From positions 1 through 14,746 of the forward strand of contig WTHO01000282.1 in NCBI GenBank assembly GCA_011523115.1: a stretch of 14,746 nt of DNA. Reading direction: 5' to 3'. Every line of letters starts with the position of its first letter. Within the stretch, counting starts at the first letter, position 1. This DNA is from Halieaceae bacterium (GTDB taxonomy: Bacteria; Pseudomonadota; Gammaproteobacteria; Pseudomonadales; Halieaceae). The translations under genes were made by a program, and so were the position numbers. Below, piece by piece: positions 7,842 to 13,353 of this stretch. Below the pieces are notes generated by a model. The model had not been told where the DNA came from, did no database searches, and saw only the letters and a program-made list of their open reading frames with translations.

Positions 7842-8282
7842 ATGACTCTGATCGAGCGAAGCGCCCTGTTGCCACACTCTGCCGAGCAAATCTTTGATTT
7901 GGTTGCGGATATCGAGCGATACCCCGAATTTCTGGAGGGTTGCGTGGGTGCGCACATTCTCGAGCGCACAGAGCATTCAGTGACCGCCACGCTGCGATTG
8001 TCCAAGGGTGGGATCAGTCACGGTTTCACGACCCAGAATACGCTCAAGCGTCCAGAGTGCATGGAGCTTAAGTTGATAGAGGGCCCTTTTGAGGCGTTTT
8101 CAGGGCATTGGGTTTTCAGGCCGCTGGGGGAGGGCGCCTGTAAGGCGTCGCTGCGTCTCCAGTTTGAGCTTGCTGGCGGACTCGCCAGCGTGGCCATCGG
8201 GAAATTATTCGATAAAGTTGCACTCGATCTGGTAGACGCCGTAGTCAGGCGTGCAAGCCAGAAATTGGAGCCAGCCAGATGA
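7842..8282 (+). CDS. ratA: RatA / Coq10-like START-domain protein
   Basis: A 146-residue single-domain protein of the SRPBCC/START fold, related to E. coli RatA (YfjG) and mitochondrial Coq10, which binds a hydrophobic ligand such as ubiquinone; RatA has also been described as a 50S-binding growth inhibitor. Family marks are the opening SALLPHSAEQIFDLVADIERYPEFLEGC, the middle GGISHGFTTQN and FSGHWVFRPL, and the final helix GKLFDKVALDLVDAVVRRA. Full length for the family. Its TGA overlaps the ATG of rnfH (ATGA), so the two are translated together, which matches the widespread ratA-ratB pair. ATG 7842 agrees with the family's N-terminus but has no visible Shine-Dalgarno sequence. A 7-bp hairpin GCTGGCG-GACT-CGCCAGC lies at 8172-8189. 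The toxin name should not be read as proof of a toxin-antitoxin system. Confidence 0.9.
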   Translation: MTLIERSALLPHSAEQIFDLVADIERYPEFLEGCVGAHILERTEHSVTATLRLSKGGISHGFTTQNTLKRPECMELKLIEGPFEAFSGHWVFRPLGEGACKASLRLQFELAGGLASVAIGKLFDKVALDLVDAVVRRASQKLEPAR

Positions 8283-8626
8283 GTCACACAATTGCGATTG
8301 AGGTTGCCTACGCGCTGCCAGACAAGCAGCGAATCATCAAGCTCGATGTGCCCGAGGGCACCACGGTGATGCAGGCGGTCATCATGAGCCAGATGGACTC
8401 CATTTTTGAAGATCTGACACTCAGTGAGGATCTGAAGCTGGGCGTCTGGGGCAAAGCGGTCACCGCTGATCGCGCCCTCGTGGCGGGTGAGCGGGTTGAG
8501 ATCTATCGTCCCTTATTGGTCGATCCAAAAGAGGTGCGTCGAGCCCGTGCGGCGCGCGCGAAGGCGGCACGCAGCGAGAGTGAGCTTCAGGACGCTTCTG
8601 AGGCGTCTTCTGCTGATGGAGCTTGA
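8279..8626 (+). CDS. rnfH: RnfH family (RatB) ubiquitin-fold protein
   Basis: A 115-residue small protein of the RnfH family (UPF0125; E. coli RatB/YfjF) with a beta-grasp, ubiquitin-like fold. The IAIEVAYALPDKQRIIKLDVPEGTTVMQAV opening and the conserved VWGKAVTADRALVAGERVEIYRPL segment are diagnostic, including the YRPL-x-x-DPKE end of the fold. Its biochemical role is not settled; some members are encoded with Rnf electron-transport genes, but none is present here. The last 30 residues (after DPKEVRRARAARAKAARS) are a low-complexity charged tail ending DASEASSADGA, and this tail overlaps the end of convergent bamE by 40 bp. The start overlaps the ratA stop by 4 bases. Confidence 0.9.
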   Translation: MSHTIAIEVAYALPDKQRIIKLDVPEGTTVMQAVIMSQMDSIFEDLTLSEDLKLGVWGKAVTADRALVAGERVEIYRPLLVDPKEVRRARAARAKAARSESELQDASEASSADGA

Positions 8627-8976
8627 CCCCAGTCCGGTGCATCCGGACCTTCCGCACGAACCAATTCGTCTCCATCGAACCACAGCGTCAATTGTGTCGT
8701 GACGAGGGTAGTGGTGCCATTACGCAGCAGGTAGCGGTAGTCCCAGCGGTCGCTGTGAAAGGCATCTTCGATCAGCGGCGTGCCCATGATGTAGCGAACC
8801 TGCCGACGATTGAGCCCCGGGCGCAGCTGCTCGACCATCTCCTCAGTGACCACATTGCCCTGCTCCACGTTGATGCGATAAACCCCCGGAAAGCCAATGT
8901 TACTGCCGCATCCGACCATGGCGGCCAGCAAACAGCTGAAGACAGCAACGCGAAAATGAGGGATTACCGGGAGCAC
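8587..8976 (-). CDS. bamE: Outer membrane protein assembly factor BamE (SmpA/OmlA)
   Basis: A 129-residue lipoprotein of the BAM complex, which inserts beta-barrel proteins into the outer membrane; it acts at the inner leaflet of the outer membrane. The signal peptide runs through FRVAVFSCLLAAMVG to lipobox cysteine C23 (MVGC, followed by GSN). The mature part shows the BamE pattern: YRINVEQGNVV, LRPGLNRRQVRYIMGTP, FHSDRWDYRYL and an LTLWFDGDELVR strand. GTG 8976 is chosen because it gives a normal signal peptide with GGA 7 nt upstream; the open frame extends to 9093 but would run into fur and is not signal-like. The C-terminal tail (GQAPSAEDASEAS) is read antisense to the end of rnfH. bamE is divergent from fur with a 70-bp gap that contains TATCAT (minus) / ATGATA (plus) as a possible shared -10 area. 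Confidence 0.92.
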   Translation of the reverse strand: MLPVIPHFRVAVFSCLLAAMVGCGSNIGFPGVYRINVEQGNVVTEEMVEQLRPGLNRRQVRYIMGTPLIEDAFHSDRWDYRYLLRNGTTTLVTTQLTLWFDGDELVRAEGPDAPDWGQAPSAEDASEAS

Positions 8977-9046
8977 GTTAACTTCCAAGGCGTAAGACGG
9001 GCTGGCATGATACCCGACAAAGACCCCGTCAGAGAACTGTTCAGGT

Positions 9047-9466
9047 ATGTCCTCCGAAAATCGTGAACTGAAAAAAGCGGGACTCAAAGTCACCGCGCCG
9101 CGGCTGAAGATCCTTTCAATGCTGAGCGATGCATCGGGTCAGGGCGATCATTTCAGCGCCGAGGACCTTTATCAGCGTTTACGCGACACGGGCGAAGATA
9201 TCGGCTTGGCGACGGTGTACAGGGTGCTCACGCAGTTTGAAAGCGCGGGGCTGATCATCCGGCACAACTTCGAGGCGGGCTATTCTGTTTTCGAGATGGC
9301 GTCGGACCACCACCACGATCATATGGTGGATGTGGATACTAGCGAGGTGATCGAGTTCATAGACGAGGAAATTGAGCGTCGTCAGCACTTGATAGCCGAG
9401 CAGCACGGTTACGAAATTATCGATCACTCTCTGGTGCTTTACGTCCGGAAAAAACCCGAGGCCTAG
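9047..9466 (+). CDS. fur: Ferric uptake regulator Fur
   Basis: A 139-residue iron-responsive repressor. The N-terminal winged helix is clear: GLKVTAPRLKILSML, FSAEDLYQRL, and recognition region GEDIGLATVYRVLTQFESAGLI. The dimerisation and metal part has HHHDHM at 88-93 and the C-terminal VLYVRKK. The two structural-zinc cysteines of E. coli Fur (C-x-x-C after HHDH) are replaced by D95 and T98, as in Pseudomonas Fur, so this is not a defect. Start: ATG 9047 fits the family, but the ribosome site is weak (GAGA about 11 nt upstream). No Fur box is recognisable in the 70-bp gap to bamE, so autoregulation is not supported by sequence. The stop lies in a CTAG shared with the stop of convergent recN. 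Confidence 0.95.
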   Translation: MSSENRELKKAGLKVTAPRLKILSMLSDASGQGDHFSAEDLYQRLRDTGEDIGLATVYRVLTQFESAGLIIRHNFEAGYSVFEMASDHHHDHMVDVDTSEVIEFIDEEIERRQHLIAEQHGYEIIDHSLVLYVRKKPEA

Positions 9467-11121
9467 CTGTTTTCCAGCATCTCTCTGGCGTGGGCCAACG
9501 TGCTCTCGGTCAGCTTTGAGCCGCCTAACATTCTGCCGACTTCCTCAACCCGGCCCGCTTCAGTGAGTAAAGTGAGCTCTGAGTGCACGCGGTCTTCGCC
9601 TGTCTTGGTGACAAGAAAATGTTGGTTACCTTTGGCCGCAACCTGAGGTTGGTGCGTCACAACCAATACCTGACTGCTGGCGCCCAATTGTGCGAGGAGC
9701 TCCCCCACCACTTCAGCGACGCCTCCCCCGATGCCGACATCGACCTCGTCGAAGATCATGGTGGGTGAGGTCGCGGTATCGGCAGCCACGACCTGAAGCG
9801 CCAGGCTGATTCGAGACAGTTCTCCACCCGAGGCGACCCTGCTGAGTGGACCCGGGGCCGCGCCGGGATTGGTGCTGATCAAAAACTCGATGTCCTCTGC
9901 GCCGCGCGGATCGGGATTGTCGTCCTTGAAGGGAATCAGCGCGATGTCAAATACGCACCTTCCCATCGCAAGCCGGTCCAGCATCTCCATCACGCGTTGC
10001 GAGAGTTTGATGGCTCCCTGCTGTCTCAGAGCAGACAGCTTGTCGGCCTGGGTTCTCCAGGCCAGCGCGGTATCTGCCATCGCTTTCTCCAGCGCCTCCA
10101 ACTGCTCCGATCCGCCGGTCAGCGCCTCGAGCTCGGTGTGTAAATCAGTCAGCAACTCGCCGAGGGCGTCGGGTTGGACGCGGTGTTTGCGTGCCAGATC
10201 GTGCAGTGCGCTCAAGCGTTCCTCGGTTGCCCGCAATCCCTCGGGATCCAATTCCAATGACTCGGCGAAACGCGATGTCTCGGCTTCGGCCTCATCAAGT
10301 TGAATGAGCGCAGACTGCAATAACTCTCGAAGATTTTCCGTCGCCTCGGACCGCATCCGGTCGTCGTTGGCAAGCTGCACCAATCGTGCAAGCTGATCCC
10401 GCTGCGTCTCGCAGCCGGCGGCGATGTCATTGGCGCAGTCAATGATGAAAGCGGCGTTGGCGAGCAGCTTGTGGCGAGCCTCCAATTCATCCATTTCATC
10501 GGGTTGTGGATTGAGGGTTTCAAGCTCGGCAATTTGGTAAGAGAGCAGCGCTTTTCGCGCGTCAGCTTCCTCGGTTTTACCCGCCAGTCGAGCGTGCTCC
10601 TCCTGCAGTACCCGCCAGCGCTGCGCCGTCTCGCTGACCTCGACAATCAGTGCCTCGCCGCCTGCATAGGTGTCCAAGAGGCTTCTCTGAGTGGGCCGGC
10701 GAAGCAGCGATTGATGGGCATGTTGTGAATGTATGTCCACTAGCAACTGCCCGAGATCAGCGCAGTCAGCGAGTGTCGCAGGGGAGCCATTGATGTAGGC
10801 TCGCGAGCGCCCCTCTGCGGATATGGTGCGGCGCAATATACACTCGCCAGACGCGTCGAGGTCCCGCTCTGAGAGCCACACTCGCGCGCGGGTGTTCTGA
10901 CTCACATCAAAGCTGGCCGCGATGTCGGTGCGCGCCGCGCCGGGTCTCACTGCCTTGGGGTCCGCGCGATCACCGACGCACAGACCCAGCGCGTCGAGCA
11001 TGATGGATTTTCCGGCGCCGGTTTCACCGGTGATGGAGGTCATCCCCGGGTGCAGGTCGACCTCCAACCGGTCGACTACGGCATAGCCCTGAATCGCGAG
11101 GTTAAGGAGCATAGCGTTCAT
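9463..11121 (-). CDS. recN: DNA repair protein RecN
   Basis: A 552-residue SMC-like ATPase for double-strand-break repair. Walker A is GETGAGKS at 32-39. A long coiled-coil middle contains heptad-rich segments such as EELHARLAGKTEEADARKA-like helices and QPDEMDELEARHKLL. The ABC signature is SRVASGGELSRISLALQV near residues 425-443, Walker B is MIFDEVDVGIGG near 455-466, and THQPQVAAKGNQHF carries the switch histidine. Length fits the family (about 550). The start could also be ATG 11112 (MLLNLAIQ), which aligns best with other RecN proteins; neither has a Shine-Dalgarno sequence. A good sigma-70 promoter lies upstream but no LexA box is seen. It overlaps convergent fur by four bases. Confidence 0.95.
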   Translation of the reverse strand: MNAMLLNLAIQGYAVVDRLEVDLHPGMTSITGETGAGKSIMLDALGLCVGDRADPKAVRPGAARTDIAASFDVSQNTRARVWLSERDLDASGECILRRTISAEGRSRAYINGSPATLADCADLGQLLVDIHSQHAHQSLLRRPTQRSLLDTYAGGEALIVEVSETAQRWRVLQEEHARLAGKTEEADARKALLSYQIAELETLNPQPDEMDELEARHKLLANAAFIIDCANDIAAGCETQRDQLARLVQLANDDRMRSEATENLRELLQSALIQLDEAEAETSRFAESLELDPEGLRATEERLSALHDLARKHRVQPDALGELLTDLHTELEALTGGSEQLEALEKAMADTALAWRTQADKLSALRQQGAIKLSQRVMEMLDRLAMGRCVFDIALIPFKDDNPDPRGAEDIEFLISTNPGAAPGPLSRVASGGELSRISLALQVVAADTATSPTMIFDEVDVGIGGGVAEVVGELLAQLGASSQVLVVTHQPQVAAKGNQHFLVTKTGEDRVHSELTLLTEAGRVEEVGRMLGGSKLTESTLAHAREMLENS

Positions 11122-11140
11122 ATTAGCTTGTTGAGCGGCT

Positions 11141-11169
11141 GTTATAGCGCAGGGCGACGGCGCTGTGAA
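11141..11169 (-). promoter_or_regulatory. Sigma-70 promoter for recN
   Basis: Minus strand: -35 TTCACA (5 of 6) at 11169-11164, 17-nt spacer, -10 TATAAC (5 of 6) at 11146-11141. Transcription would start near 11134, giving a leader of about 13 nt to ATG 11121. No CTG-N10-CAG LexA site overlaps it. Confidence 0.6.
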
Positions 11170-11230
11170 CATCTGATGCGTGCAGCATGTGCCACGATGA
11201 GTGACGCCCTATCGGGTCGGAGGAGACACC

Positions 11231-11329
11231 GTGGTTTCTCGAGCGTTCACGCCTGTTGAGCGTTCTGGGTGCTTTGTTGCGCGCCCGGCCTGTGCTACAA
11301 CACAGGGGTCTGGATCTTCAGAGGCATAA
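11231..11329 (+). CDS. Possible 32-codon leader ORF upstream of hrcA
   Basis: GTG 11231 is preceded by a near-perfect Shine-Dalgarno GGAGGAG (11219-11225; 7 nt from GGAGG to GTG), the strongest ribosome site in the window's right half. The frame reads MVSRAFTPVERSGC to a TAA at 11327-11329, one base before the hrcA GTG and in a different frame. The peptide matches no family I know and has no residue run of the attenuation type. It may be a leader peptide whose translation is coupled to hrcA, or the strong site may be a coincidence. A candidate -10 for hrcA lies inside it, so the two interpretations compete. Confidence 0.3.
   Translation: MVSRAFTPVERSGCFVARPACATTQGSGSSEA
11274..11306 (+). promoter_or_regulatory. 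Weak sigma-70 promoter with overlapping inverted repeat before hrcA
   Basis: Possible -35 TTGTTG (11274-11279), 16-nt spacer, -10 TACAAC (11296-11301). The perfect inverted repeat CCTGTG-CTACAA-CACAGG (11289-11306) covers the -10, where a repressor would block transcription. It is not a CIRCE element (TTAGCACTC-N9-GAGTGCTAA). The promoter hexamers are poor matches. Confidence 0.3.
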
Positions 11330-11330
11330 T

Positions 11331-12359
11331 GTGGAAGCCCTGTCGCCCCGCGCTTCATCGCTGCTAAAAACCCTTGTAGAAATGCACATCCGCGAGGGGC
11401 AACCCATTGCGTCGAAAAACCTACAAGGTGAAAGCGGGTTGTCTGTGAGTTCGGCAACGGTGCGCAACATCATGTCTGAGCTTGAAGATCTCGGTTATCT
11501 GGCCTCGCCCCACACCTCTGCCGGTCGAGTCCCCACCCCGCAGGGTTACCGTTTCTTTGTCGACAGCCTGTTACAAGTGGGTCCTGTGGAGGAGGATGCG
11601 GTGTCAGTATTGAACGCTGGCCTCAACCCAAACCGCAGTTCCAGCGAGCTGGTCCAAAGTGCGTCGAACCTTCTGGCGCAAATCACCTACCAGACCGGCA
11701 TCGTGACCGTGCCGAAGCCTGCTGCAAGTCAGTTACGGCAAATCGAGTTCTTGCCGCTCTCAGGTGATCGCGTGTTGGTGATTCTGGTCATCAATGAGCG
11801 GGAGGTACAAAACCGCATTATTCAAATGCCTCGGCCAATGACCGAGGAGCAACTAAAGTCGGCGGCTGACCTGATCAACCTGCGCTATTCCGGTAACGAT
11901 CTCGCACATGTGAAACAACACATCGTGCGAGAAATGGCTGAGGCGCGCACAAAAATTGATCGCTACCTCGAGGCGGCTCTGGAGCTTGCGCAAGCGGCAA
12001 TTGACTCAGAACAGGAGGCCGAGAGTGTCGTCGTCACAGGCGAATCGAGTTTGCTCAACCAGGCTTCGCCTGAGGACATTCAGAAGCTCCGTGAATTATT
12101 CGATGCTTTCGAGCGGAAGCGCGATTTACTGGACTTAATGGAGCGCTGTTCCAAGGCGGATGGTATCCAGATCTTCATCGGTGAAGAGGCCGGATTCGAC
12201 GTGTTCGGTGATTTCACCGTCATTACGGCCCCTTACGCACAAGGTGCTCAGTCACTCGGGGTACTGGGGGTCATCGGTCCTACTCGCATGGCATACGAAA
12301 GGGTGATTCCCATTGTTGATGTAACGGCCCGCATGCTGAGTGCAGCGCTTTCCCGTTGA
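11331..12359 (+). CDS. hrcA: Heat-inducible transcription repressor HrcA
   Basis: A 342-residue repressor of class I heat-shock genes that classically binds CIRCE and needs GroEL for folding. The N-terminal winged helix is highly typical: LLKTLVEMHIREGQPIASK, SVSSATVRNIMSELEDLGYL, and the hallmark SPHTSAGRVPTPQGYRFFVD. The GAF-like middle (QIEFLPLSGDRVLVILVINE) and the end ITAPYAQGAQSLGVLGVIGPTRM-like region with MAYERVIPIVD are also clear. GTG 11331 is chosen because GAGG lies 6 nt upstream and the protein then begins MEALSPRASS like other HrcA proteins; a TTG at 11256 in frame would add 25 unlike residues. It heads the hrcA-grpE-dnaK cluster and is divergent from recN (209 bp). No CIRCE is visible anywhere in the window, so its target may lie elsewhere, for example groESL. 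Confidence 0.95.
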   Translation: MEALSPRASSLLKTLVEMHIREGQPIASKNLQGESGLSVSSATVRNIMSELEDLGYLASPHTSAGRVPTPQGYRFFVDSLLQVGPVEEDAVSVLNAGLNPNRSSSELVQSASNLLAQITYQTGIVTVPKPAASQLRQIEFLPLSGDRVLVILVINEREVQNRIIQMPRPMTEEQLKSAADLINLRYSGNDLAHVKQHIVREMAEARTKIDRYLEAALELAQAAIDSEQEAESVVVTGESSLLNQASPEDIQKLRELFDAFERKRDLLDLMERCSKADGIQIFIGEEAGFDVFGDFTVITAPYAQGAQSLGVLGVIGPTRMAYERVIPIVDVTARMLSAALSR

Positions 12360-12396
12360 ACCCCGCAAGGCTTGCCAGACCAGCGTCCCGGTTTTC

Positions 12397-12418
12397 GCTT
12401 GCTACCGTAGTAGCGGGC
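12397..12418 (+). repeat. Hairpin after hrcA (9-bp stem, 4-nt loop)
   Basis: GCTTGCTAC and GTAGCGGGC pair over nine positions (two G-U) around CGTA, 38 bp after the hrcA stop. No T-run follows, so it is not a clear intrinsic terminator. It may reduce read-through or protect the transcript end. Confidence 0.45.
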
Positions 12419-12432
12419 AGCGTGGCCAATTC

Positions 12433-12449
12433 AGGGTGTTTGACACCCT
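12433..12449. repeat. Perfect 7-bp inverted repeat containing TTGACA, between hrcA and grpE
   Basis: AGGGTGT-TTG-ACACCCT. The central TTGACA (12440-12445) is a consensus -35, so the repeat could be an operator over a sigma-70 promoter; the -10 region 16-18 nt downstream is poor. No T-run follows. Confidence 0.4.
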
Positions 12450-12509
12450 CTCGGAGCAATCTGTCCTAGGGTGCGTTTGCCGCTTCTAGTAAAAAAGCGT
12501 GCCCAAAGC

Positions 12510-12538
12510 CTTGAAATCGTTATCTCTCCCCCCCAAAT
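12510..12538 (+). promoter_or_regulatory. Sigma-32 heat-shock promoter for grpE
   Basis: -35 CTTGAAA (12510-12516, full match to the heat-shock consensus), 14-nt spacer, -10 CCCCAAAT (12531-12538, consensus CCCCATnT with one mismatch). The start would be near 12546, giving a leader of about 90 nt before grpE. Confidence 0.75.
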
Positions 12539-12636
12539 CGGACTCTGCGCGCGCGTGATTGCTGCAGTTGCAGGACACTGTCCGCGATACGCATGCCAGG
12601 CCACAGACGAGACAGACGACAGATCGGAGAACAACC

Positions 12637-13245
12637 ATGGTGGATGAACGACCCGACGAGCCTACCGAGGAAGAGGGTGATCCTCATCACGCGGAGGCGG
12701 CAGACAGCGCCCAGATAGTAGAGGGTGATGACGAGGGGTTAGTCGATACTGAAGGTGATGCGGCCGTCCCCTCCGAGGAGGATGCCGGCGTTGCAGAGCT
12801 TGCGGCAGAGCTTGAAGCCGCGAAAGACGCCGCGCTCAGAGCGCAGGCCGACGCCATGAATGCGCAACGTCGTGCTGAGCAGGAAATCGAAAAAGCGCGA
12901 AAATTTGCGCTGGAGCGTTTCTGTGGCGATCTGTTGAGCGTGGTCGACAACCTCGAGCGCGCCTTGGAATCGAGCGGAGATGAACAGGGCAGCGCAGCAC
13001 TGGCCGAGGGCGTTGAGTTAACCCGGAAGGGCTTCATGGACGTGCTCGCAAAATACGGCGTTGAAGCGGTGGACCCAACGGGTGAACCCTTCGACCCTGA
13101 GACAGCGCAAGCTATGAGCATGGTTGAACAGCCGGATGCAGAGCCCAATTCGGTCGTGGCAGTGATGCAGAAGGGCTACCTGCTTAATGGAAGGCTACTG
13201 CGGCCTGCCATGGTGATGGTCGCCAAAGCGCCCAGCGCTGAGTAA
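12637..13245 (+). CDS. grpE: Nucleotide exchange factor GrpE
   Basis: A 202-residue co-chaperone that releases ADP from DnaK. The first 65 or so residues are acidic and probably disordered ([20 protein letters not shown]). They are followed by a long helix ([25 protein letters not shown]) that forms the dimer coiled coil, the helical core ([32 protein letters not shown]) and the beta-wing ending [25 protein letters not shown], the GrpE signature. ATG 12637 has GGAGA about 7 nt upstream; the open frame reaches back to 12559 but the added residues are not GrpE-like. It has its own sigma-32-type promoter, 277 bp after hrcA, and lies 108 bp before dnaK. Confidence 0.95.
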   Translation: MVDERPDEPTEEEGDPHHAEAADSAQIVEGDDEGLVDTEGDAAVPSEEDAGVAELAAELEAAKDAALRAQADAMNAQRRAEQEIEKARKFALERFCGDLLSVVDNLERALESSGDEQGSAALAEGVELTRKGFMDVLAKYGVEAVDPTGEPFDPETAQAMSMVEQPDAEPNSVVAVMQKGYLLNGRLLRPAMVMVAKAPSAE

Positions 13246-13270
13246 GGCGTATTAGTTACAGCGAATAGCG

Positions 13271-13298
13271 GTTGAATTTGAGTCCGCAACCCCCATAT
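13271..13298 (+). promoter_or_regulatory. Sigma-32 heat-shock promoter for dnaK
   Basis: -35 GTTGAAT (13271-13277, 5 of 7 to CTTGAAA), 13-nt spacer, -10 CCCCATAT (13291-13298, full match to CCCCATnT). It lies in the 108-bp gap between grpE and dnaK; the leader to dnaK would be about 48 nt. Confidence 0.7.
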
Positions 13299-13353
13299 CA
13301 GGATACAAGGAAGCAAGTCGGCGAAGAGCCGCCGGCGCACAGGAGAAAGCAAC

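Noticed and set aside
8172..8189. 7-bp hairpin GCTGGCG-GACT-CGCCAGC in ratA, sharing the GACT loop with the 13-bp hairpin at 6731
   Set aside because: The shared four-base loop is suggestive, but two cases with unrelated stems are not enough to claim a family.
7842..8626. ratA-rnfH as a toxin-antitoxin module
   Set aside because: Despite the RatA/RatB names, this is a conserved housekeeping pair next to bamE and fur, and rnfH is not shown to be an antitoxin.
8977..9093. 39-codon upstream extension of bamE
   Set aside because: It would place the signal peptide in mid-protein and overlap fur.
9047..9466. Fur lacking the structural-zinc cysteine pair as a sign of altered function
   Set aside because: Pseudomonas-type Fur proteins lack the same cysteines and work normally.
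12481..12499. CGCTT-N9-AAGCG as a CIRCE-like element
   Set aside because: The N9 spacing fits CIRCE but the arms are only 5 bp and do not match TTAGCACTC/GAGTGCTAA.
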